Origin: Pseudomonadota bacterium
GTDB taxonomy: Bacteria > Myxococcota > Myxococcia > Myxococcales > Myxococcaceae
Direction: 5' to 3'
Assembly (NCBI GenBank): GCA_023426545.1
Contig: JAFAAN010000162.1
Coordinates: 1-22,044 of the forward strand
DNA: 22,044 bases
In this document: piece after piece, positions 7,193 through 13,211 of the stretch
Layout of the letters: each line of letters opens with the position of its first letter
Numbering within the stretch: position 1 is the stretch's first letter
The notes under the pieces: model-generated
Told to the model about the DNA's origin: nothing
Seen by the model: the letters and a program-made list of their open reading frames with translations, nothing else
The model's database searches: none
Program-made: the position numbers and the translations under genes

Positions 7193-8817
7193 CGCGGCGG
7201 GAGCTGGTCGCCGCGTTCCTGGGTTCCGCCGTGGCGGCCAGCGCCTGCCGCGCGTCGCGGTCGCCCGGGCGCGTGCCGGGCGCGGTGGTGGACAAGGTCG
7301 TGGAGGTGGGCCACCAGCTGCGCGGCGGGCCGCTGCCGCGCGCGGACGCCGTCGAACCGGTGGAGGTGCTGGTGGTGGGCGCGGGCGTGGCGGGCCTGTC
7401 CGCGGCCTGGCGGCTTGCGGGCGCGGGCGTGCGAGGCGTGCGGGTGCTGGAGCTGGAGGCGGAGCCGGGCGGCACCTCGCGCTCCGGGCGCAACGCCGTC
7501 TCCGCGTATCCCTGGGGCGCGCACTACCTGCCGGCGCCGCTGGAGGACCGGGGGCCGGTGGTGCGGCTGCTGCGGGAGCTGGGCGCGGTGTCCAGCGTGG
7601 ATGACGCGGGCCGGCCGCGCTTCGAGGAGTCGCTGCTCATCCACGAGCCGGAGGAGCGCTTCTTCTACCGGGGGCACTGGTACGAAGGGCTGTACCTGCA
7701 CGCGGGCGCCAGCGCGGAGGACGTGGCGGAGCTGCGGCGCTTCGAGGCGCGGATGCGTAACTTCGCCGCGGCGCGCGACGCGAAGGGACGCCGGGCCTTC
7801 GCGGTGCCGTCGGCCCTGTCCAGTGACGACGCGGAGTGGACGGCGCTAGACGCGCTGAGCATGGCGGCGTGGTTGGAGCGCGAGGGCTTTTGCTCCCCGC
7901 GGCTGAAGTGGGTGGTGGACTACGCGTGCCGCGACGACTTCGGCACCACGTCCGAGCACGTCTCGGCGTGGGCCGGCATCTGGTACTTCTGCGCGCGGCA
8001 GGACGGCAACGGCGAGCGCAGCGAGGGCTATCTGAGCTGGCCCGAAGGCAATGGCCGGCTGGTGCGGCAGTTGGCATCCGCGTTGCCGCACGGGGCGCTG
8101 GAGCGCGACGTGCTGGTGCACACGGTGGAGCCCGTGGAGGGCGGCTGCCGGGTGGACGCGGTGGAGGCGCGCACGGGCCGGCCGCGGGCCTTCCTGGCAC
8201 GGCAGGTGGTGCTGGCGTGCCCGCGCTTCGTGGCGGCGCACGTGGTGGCGCCGTGGCGCCGGGAGCGGCCCGCGTGGCTGGGCGGCTTCACGTATGGGCC
8301 CTGGGTGGTGGCGAACCTGACGCTGTCCTCGCCGCCGCGGTCACGAGGCTTCCCGCTGGCCTGGGACAACGTCTTCTATGAGAGCCGCAGCCTGGGCTAC
8401 GTGGTGGCCACGCACCAGTCGCTGCGGCAGGACGCGCAGGGGCCCACGGTGCTCACCTGGTACCTGCCCATGGAGGGCGCGGACGTGAAGGCCGAGCGCG
8501 AGAAGGCCCTGTCCGCCAGCTACGCGGACTGGGAGGCGCTGGTCATGGCGGACATGCTGCCCGCGCACCCGGGCATCGCGGCGCAGGCGCAGCGGCTGGA
8601 GGTGCAGCGCTGGGGCCACGCCATGGTGCGGCCCACCCCGGGCTTCATGTGGGGCGAGGCGCGCAAGGCCGCGGCGGAGAGCCTGGGGCCCGCGCTGCAC
8701 TTCGCGCACTCGGACCTGGGCGGCATGGGCCTGTTCGAGGAGGCCAACTGGTTCGGCGTGCGCGCCGCGGAGCGCGTGCTGGCGGAGCTGGGCCGGCGCG
8801 AGGCGAGCTGGCTGTAG
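7174..8817 (+). CDS. Tat-exported FAD amine oxidase-like protein, possible lipoprotein
   Basis: A 547-residue flavoprotein. The N-terminus has a twin arginine (T7-R8-R9-E-L-V), a short hydrophobic stretch and A-A-S-A-C25, so Tat export is likely; lipidation at Cys25 is possible but the -3 Ala is not ideal. The dinucleotide-binding motif is G69-A-G-V-A-G-L, followed by an E-rich strand end (VLELEAEPGGTSRSG) as in flavin-containing amine oxidases. The C-terminal flavin segment contains HFAHSDLGGMGLFEEA. It may oxidise a polyamine, given the operon, on the outer face of the inner membrane. Start GTG 7174 or GTG 7183 both lie within the end of the synthase gene, so translation is coupled. Last gene of the operon. 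Confidence 0.8.
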   Translation: MAAVELTRRELVAAFLGSAVAASACRASRSPGRVPGAVVDKVVEVGHQLRGGPLPRADAVEPVEVLVVGAGVAGLSAAWRLAGAGVRGVRVLELEAEPGGTSRSGRNAVSAYPWGAHYLPAPLEDRGPVVRLLRELGAVSSVDDAGRPRFEESLLIHEPEERFFYRGHWYEGLYLHAGASAEDVAELRRFEARMRNFAAARDAKGRRAFAVPSALSSDDAEWTALDALSMAAWLEREGFCSPRLKWVVDYACRDDFGTTSEHVSAWAGIWYFCARQDGNGERSEGYLSWPEGNGRLVRQLASALPHGALERDVLVHTVEPVEGGCRVDAVEARTGRPRAFLARQVVLACPRFVAAHVVAPWRRERPAWLGGFTYGPWVVANLTLSSPPRSRGFPLAWDNVFYESRSLGYVVATHQSLRQDAQGPTVLTWYLPMEGADVKAEREKALSASYADWEALVMADMLPAHPGIAAQAQRLEVQRWGHAMVRPTPGFMWGEARKAAAESLGPALHFAHSDLGGMGLFEEANWFGVRAAERVLAELGRREASWL

Positions 8818-8964
8818 CCGCCGGAGCGTCACGATGCATGACACCTGACAGTCCTACCCGTCCCAGGGGCGAGTCACTGGAGAAATGCTGAAGGGTTGAC
8901 GCCCGCCGCGTCCCATGTGTTGCGCCGCGGAGCAATCCTGGCCCGGGCGCCCCTGGAGGAATGC

Positions 8965-9729
8965 ATGCGTCATCTCCTGCTGTCGGTAGCGTCTGTCTTC
9001 ATTTCGGCCTGCATGTTGTCCCCTGTCGATGGTCAGGTCGTCTCCTCGACGACCGGGAGCATTGGCTTCGGGGGCTACACCCATCAGGCCTCTCAAGCCG
9101 TGGTGCTCCAGTACGCGGCGGGGAGCACGTGGATCAACGCGGGCTCGACGACCACCTCCGCGACGGTCAGCTACACCACGAGCGATGGGGTGGACCTCTA
9201 CGCCTGGAACCTGCCCATGGTGCTCCCCGCTTCGGCGTGGACGCCGGGGACCACGGGCTCCTTCGCGAAGGTCCGGATGCGTGTTCCAGGCGCGGGGGCC
9301 AATGGCAGCGATGCGACCATGTACACCTTCCGCTCCGACTGGTCCTCCTGCTACGCGAGCAATCCCACGCTCGGCGGCTTCATCAACAACTGTCAGAGCC
9401 CCCGCAGCCCCCTCGCCTTCGTCTACACGCGTGACTTCCCGTCGGGAGTCGACCTCGCCATCACCAGCATGGTGAGCACGTCGTCCGGGCACACCGAGGT
9501 GCGCATCTGGAACAACGGCCGTCCCGGCGTGCTCGGCGTGGTGGGCTGCACGGGCTATATCGCGAGCGCGGTCATCACCCTCGACGAGCCGATTCTGCCC
9601 GGCGAGACGAGGAACATCCTCAGCTCCGTCCCTCCCGTTGGCAGGGTCATCTGCGAGGTCGTGGGGTCCAACGAGGACGGCTCCGCCGAGGCCAACCGGA
9701 GCAACAACCACTTCACGCGGCTCTTCTGA
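8965..9729 (+). CDS. Predicted lipoprotein with CARDB-like C-terminal part
   Basis: A 254-residue protein from ATG 8965, chosen because GGAGGA lies at 8955-8960 and the next residues form a lipoprotein signal (RHLLLSVASVFISAC, cleavage before Cys16). An in-frame TTG at 8896 would put 23 unlikely residues ahead of it. The mature part is Ser/Thr/Gly-rich and beta-strand-like, and ends in NEDGSAEANRSNNHFTRLF. That resembles the D/E-x-N...E-S-N-N ending of CARDB-type immunoglobulin-like domains. It contains four cysteines that could pair as disulfides. No enzyme motif is seen. The gene stands alone between the polyamine operon (147-base gap) and the sulfatase (154-base gap). Specific role unknown. 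Confidence 0.75.
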   Translation: MRHLLLSVASVFISACMLSPVDGQVVSSTTGSIGFGGYTHQASQAVVLQYAAGSTWINAGSTTTSATVSYTTSDGVDLYAWNLPMVLPASAWTPGTTGSFAKVRMRVPGAGANGSDATMYTFRSDWSSCYASNPTLGGFINNCQSPRSPLAFVYTRDFPSGVDLAITSMVSTSSGHTEVRIWNNGRPGVLGVVGCTGYIASAVITLDEPILPGETRNILSSVPPVGRVICEVVGSNEDGSAEANRSNNHFTRLF

Positions 9730-9735
9730 TGGAAG

Positions 9736-9754
9736 GAGCGCCACCGCGGCGCTC
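9736..9754 (+). terminator. Hairpin after lipoprotein gene
   Basis: GAGCGCC (9736-9742) and GGCGCTC (9748-9754) pair perfectly around a 5-base loop, starting 6 bases after the lipoprotein stop. There is no T-run after it, so it may be a weak intrinsic terminator or a transcript-end stabiliser. Confidence 0.4.
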
Positions 9755-9827
9755 TCAGCGTGCGGCGCTCCGGCTGCTCGTGTCCACCTGGGGGACAGGG
9801 GGCGTTGTCGGGCCGCATGCACATCTC

Positions 9828-9876
9828 CCTCCACGAGGAGGTGGGCCGCCCGCGCGCCCGCGAGTCCTCGTGGAGG
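9828..9876 (+). promoter_or_regulatory. Long hairpin covering the sulfatase ribosome-binding site
   Basis: CCTCCACGAGGA (9828-9839) and TCCTCGTGGAGG (9865-9876) are a perfect 12-bp inverted repeat. Inside it, GTGGGC (9841-9846) and GCCCGC (9856-9861) can add six more pairs with one G-U. The last five bases of the right arm, GGAGG (9872-9876), are the Shine-Dalgarno sequence for ATG 9884. Folding in the mRNA would hide it, so translation may need the structure to be opened. It could instead be a protein-binding dyad. Confidence 0.5.
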
Positions 9877-9883
9877 CCGCACC

Positions 9884-12241
9884 ATGTCGCTCAAGGAATA
9901 CCCGCCCGGGACGGCGTTCCCGGGCATCATCGGAAGGACGGAGGAGGAATCCTCTCCCGCGTGGCCCGCGCCGCTGCGCGCGAAGCCCGGGGCGCCCAAC
10001 GTCCTCTTCATCGTCCTGGATGACACCGGCTTCGGGCAGCTCGGTTGTTATGGCTCGCCCATCCGCACGCCCCACCTGGACCAGCTGGCGAAGGGGGGCT
10101 TGCGCTACAACAACATGCACACCACCGCGCTCTGCTCACCCACGCGCGCGTGCATCCTCACCGGCCGCAACCACCACTCCAACGGCATGGCCGCCATCAC
10201 GGAAATCTCCGTGGGCTACCCGGGGCGCAACGGCTCCATCCCCTTCGAGAACGGCTTCCTGTCGGAGATGCTCGCCGGGCAGGGCTACAACACCTACTGC
10301 GTGGGCAAGTGGCACCTCACGCCCGCGGAGCAGACGAGCGCCGCCGGGCCCTACTCCCGCTGGCCGCTGGGGCGCGGCTTCGAGCGCTACTACGGCTTTC
10401 TCGGGGGAGACACGCACCAGTACTACCCGGACCTCGTACACGACAATCACCAGGTCCGCCCACCGAGGACACCCGAGGAGGGCTACCACCTGACGGAGGA
10501 CCTGGTGGACCGGGCCATCGGCTTCATCGCCGATACGAAGCAGGTGGCGCCCGACAAGCCCTTCTTCCTCTACTTCTGCACGGGCGCCATGCACGCGCCC
10601 CACCATGTCCCCAGGGAATGGGCGGACCGGTACCGGGGCGAGTTCGACGATGGCTGGGACGCCTACCGCGAGAAGGTGTTTCAGCGTCAGCTCGCCATGG
10701 GCATCGTTCCGCCGGGCAGCCAGCTCTCCCGGCATGACCCGGACGTGCAGGCGTGGGGCAGCCTGTCTCCCGAGGAGCAGCGGCTCTACGCGCGGATGAT
10801 GGAGGTGTTCGCGGGCTACCTGGAGCACACGGACCACCACATTGGCAGGCTCCTCCAGTTCCTGGAGGCGAGCGGCGAGCTGGAGAACACGCTCGTCATG
10901 GTCATCTCCGACAACGGGGCCAGCGCGGAGGGCGGGCTGCATGGCTCCGTCAACGAGCTGAAGTTCTTCAACAACACGCCGGAGTCGTTGGAGCAGAACC
11001 TCGCGGCGATGGATGCGCTGGGCGGCCCGCGCTACTTCAACCACTACCCCTGGGGCTGGGCCTGGGCGGGCAACACCCCGTTCAAGCGGTGGAAGCGCGA
11101 GACGTACCGGGGCGGAACATCGGACCCTCTCGTCGTCCACTGGCCCCGGGGCATCCAGGCGCGGGGGGAGATTCGCTCGCAGTACTGTCACGCCATCGAC
11201 ATGGTCCCCACGGTGCTGGACTGTCTGGGCATCGAGCCGCCCAGGGAGCTCCGTGGCGTCACCCAGTCACCCATCGACGGCGTCAGCTTCAAGCACACCT
11301 TCCACGACGCGGACGCGGAGACCCGGCACCACACCCAGTACTTCGAGATGTTCTGCCACCGCGCCATCTACCACGACGGCTGGAGGGCGGTGTGTCCGTT
11401 CCCCGGGCCCTCTTTCACGGAGTCGAAAGAGTCCTTTGGCACGGCGCGCTTCACGGAGGCCCGGCTGCGCGAGCTGGATGCGCACGGCTGGGAGCTGTAC
11501 CACGTGGCCGAGGACTGGACGGAGACGCGGGACGTGGCCGCCGAGGAGCCCGACAAGCTCATCGAGCTGATTGCGCGCTGGTACGTCGAGGCGGGGCGGT
11601 ACGACGTGCTCCCGCTGATAACCCCGTCACTCGAACTCTTCGCCGTCGAGCGGCCACAGCTCACCCGGGAGCGGGAGCGCTATGTCTACCGGCCCAACAC
11701 CTCTCCCGCGCCGGAGAACGTGGCCGTCCACGTCCTCAACCGCGCCCACGCCATCACCGCGCAGGTGGAGGTGGAGGACGGCGTGGAGGGCGTGCTGCTC
11801 TGCCACGGCGGAACGACGGGCGGTTACTCGTTCTTCATCAAGGATGGGAAGCTGCACTACGTCTACAACTACGTGGGGGAGAAGGAGTTCCACCTCGAGT
11901 CCGCGGTGGACGTCCCGAAGGGGCACGCGGAGCTGCGCTTCGAGTTCCAGCCCACGGGGCAGCCCGACCTGCCCGCGGGCCGGGGCACGCCTGGCCTGGG
12001 ACGCCTCTTCATCAATGGCGACCTGGTGGCGCAGAGCGACATCCCGGAGACGATGCCGCTGCTCATCAGTCTGGGCGAGGGGCTGACGTGCGGCCGGGAC
12101 GAGAACTCTCCCGTGAGTCAGCAGTACCGGGCGCCGTTCACGTTCCGGGGCGGCACGCTCGTCGAGGTGGTCGTGGACGTGTCTGGCAGTCACCTCCACG
12201 ACGCGGTGAAGGAGGCGAGCACCGTCATGGCGCGCCAGTAG
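9884..12241 (+). CDS. Arylsulfatase, long form (785 residues)
   Basis: A type I sulfatase that hydrolyses sulfate esters. The formylglycine motif is C84-S-P-T-R88 followed by A-C-I-L-T-G-R, so Cys84 needs oxidation by a formylglycine-generating enzyme, which is not encoded in this window. Metal-binding residues include D46-D47 (VLDDTGFG) and the later V-I-S-D-N-G-A; G-K-W-H-L is also present. The C-terminal 250 residues form the extra domain seen in long sulfatases (GGTTGGYSFFIKDGKLHYVY), as in mycobacterial AtsA-type proteins. No signal peptide is visible, so it may stay in the cytoplasm. ATG 9884 was chosen for the GGAGG 8 bases upstream and the family-typical opening KEYPPGTAFPG; a longer frame from 9638 runs into the lipoprotein gene. 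The natural substrate is unknown. Confidence 0.9.
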   Translation: MSLKEYPPGTAFPGIIGRTEEESSPAWPAPLRAKPGAPNVLFIVLDDTGFGQLGCYGSPIRTPHLDQLAKGGLRYNNMHTTALCSPTRACILTGRNHHSNGMAAITEISVGYPGRNGSIPFENGFLSEMLAGQGYNTYCVGKWHLTPAEQTSAAGPYSRWPLGRGFERYYGFLGGDTHQYYPDLVHDNHQVRPPRTPEEGYHLTEDLVDRAIGFIADTKQVAPDKPFFLYFCTGAMHAPHHVPREWADRYRGEFDDGWDAYREKVFQRQLAMGIVPPGSQLSRHDPDVQAWGSLSPEEQRLYARMMEVFAGYLEHTDHHIGRLLQFLEASGELENTLVMVISDNGASAEGGLHGSVNELKFFNNTPESLEQNLAAMDALGGPRYFNHYPWGWAWAGNTPFKRWKRETYRGGTSDPLVVHWPRGIQARGEIRSQYCHAIDMVPTVLDCLGIEPPRELRGVTQSPIDGVSFKHTFHDADAETRHHTQYFEMFCHRAIYHDGWRAVCPFPGPSFTESKESFGTARFTEARLRELDAHGWELYHVAEDWTETRDVAAEEPDKLIELIARWYVEAGRYDVLPLITPSLELFAVERPQLTRERERYVYRPNTSPAPENVAVHVLNRAHAITAQVEVEDGVEGVLLCHGGTTGGYSFFIKDGKLHYVYNYVGEKEFHLESAVDVPKGHAELRFEFQPTGQPDLPAGRGTPGLGRLFINGDLVAQSDIPETMPLLISLGEGLTCGRDENSPVSQQYRAPFTFRGGTLVEVVVDVSGSHLHDAVKEASTVMARQ

Positions 12242-12527
12242 GCGAAACGGCGGGGTGGCCCACGGTGACGATGACGAGGTCGCTCCGCCGTCCCAGGGCC
12301 ACCAGCTCGCCCGGGCTCGGCACCACGGGGTGCCGGGCGCCTCCGCCGCCGACGCCATGGGGGAAGTACAGCGCGCGCTCGCCATCCAGGTAGAGGATGG
12401 GGGCGCGGCTGCCCGCGGCCTCGATGCCCGCGGGGGCATCGACGTGGGTGCAGGAGGCGGGCGGGGCGGATGGCAACAGGCCGCACCCGGTGGCCATGAC
12501 GAGGAGCAAGGGCAGCCAACGGCGCAT
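12225..12527 (-). CDS. Small predicted lipoprotein
   Basis: A 100-residue protein with a lipoprotein signal, MRRWLPLLLVMATGC (Cys15 after A-T-G), then a short Pro/Ala-rich part and a compact region containing PILYLDGERALYF and SDLVIVTVGHPAV. The family is not recognised. GGAG lies about 8 bases before the ATG. Its 3' end overlaps the sulfatase 3' end by 17 bases, tail to tail. It lies 73 bases after the DUF4390-like gene on the same strand, beyond a hairpin, so it may have its own promoter or low read-through expression. The good signal and start make it a likely real gene despite its size. Confidence 0.6.
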   Translation of the reverse strand: MRRWLPLLLVMATGCGLLPSAPPASCTHVDAPAGIEAAGSRAPILYLDGERALYFPHGVGGGGARHPVVPSPGELVALGRRSDLVIVTVGHPAVSPTGAP

Positions 12528-12583
12528 GAGGGGACTCCGTGCCCACGGCGCGAGGCCGGGCAGTCGAACGGTTCAGGGACTGT

Positions 12584-12598
12584 CGCGGCGGGGCCGCG
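12584..12598 (-). terminator. GC-rich hairpin after the DUF4390/OMP85 operon
   Basis: CGCGGC (12584-12589) and GCCGCG (12593-12598) pair around a 3-base loop just past the stop at 12601 (minus strand). No U-tract follows. It is a plausible weak terminator; short GC palindromes also arise by chance in DNA like this. Confidence 0.35.
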
Positions 12599-12600
12599 GG

Positions 12601-13206
12601 TCAGGGGAGACGGGTGACGTCACAGCGCCCGGAGGCGCCGCGTGACAGGTCCTCGGCCACCGAGCGCAGCACGGTGCCGGTGAGGGTGGAGCCCTCTTCT
12701 CCCGGGGCTTGTCTTCCTTGCGTGAGCCATGCGGCCACGCGGCCGAGGCTGGCCGCCGTCACCACTTGCAGTCGAACCGTGACGCGCACCTCGAAGCGCG
12801 CGCCCGGCCCGGGCCGCTCCTCCAGGGTCCAGGCCACGCGCTCCAGCGGCATCGGGGAGGGCCCTTCTGACAGGGGGCGTCCATCCAGCAGGTAGGTGCC
12901 GTTGGCGAAGGCGAGCACCTGGGTGAGGCGGGTGACGTCCACCCGCGCGTCGAACCAGATGGCGTTGCGCCGCCAGAGCGTCAACTCCACCTCCAGCTTC
13001 CCCGCCATTCCCAGGCGTACCAGCCGGTCGAGCTCCGGGGAGACGACGTCGAAGGCCTCCGGCCGGACCATGACGCGCCGCCCGGACAGGGTGGCGGTGC
13101 AGGCGGCGCGAGGCTCCTCGGCATGGACGGTGGGCGCGAGCAGGCCCGCCACGGCGGCGAGCGCCGTGCCGAGCTTCTGCCCCATCCGTGTGAGCGGCCG
13201 TTCCAT
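12601..13206 (-). CDS. DUF4390-like periplasmic protein
   Basis: A 201-residue protein with a signal peptide (about residues 9-29: QKLGTALAAVAGLLAPTVHA). The conserved-looking core VSPELDRLVRLGMAGKLEVE then TLWRRNAIWFDA resembles DUF4390, whose members carry an L-x-x-x-L-x-x-G-x-x-L-x-x-x-V-x-x-x-x-x-R pattern followed by a Trp-rich strand. Function unknown; exported. It starts 5 bases after the stop of the OMP85-like gene, so the two are co-transcribed and probably act together in the envelope. Start is ATG 13206 or the internal ATG 13185, which would give a more typical signal. In beta-proteobacteria DUF4390 genes sit beside ntrY/ntrX, and an NtrY/NtrX-like pair lies just upstream here. Confidence 0.65.
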   Translation of the reverse strand: MERPLTRMGQKLGTALAAVAGLLAPTVHAEEPRAACTATLSGRRVMVRPEAFDVVSPELDRLVRLGMAGKLEVELTLWRRNAIWFDARVDVTRLTQVLAFANGTYLLDGRPLSEGPSPMPLERVAWTLEERPGPGARFEVRVTVRLQVVTAASLGRVAAWLTQGRQAPGEEGSTLTGTVLRSVAEDLSRGASGRCDVTRLP

Positions 13207-13211
13207 GGGGC

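Noticed and set aside
8896..8925. TTGACG as a -35 element for the lipoprotein gene
   Set aside because: No acceptable -10 sequence lies 16-18 bases downstream.
10753..12393. Plus-strand open frame of 546 codons
   Set aside because: Overlaps the sulfatase in another frame, is Arg/Gly/Ala-rich and has no motif.
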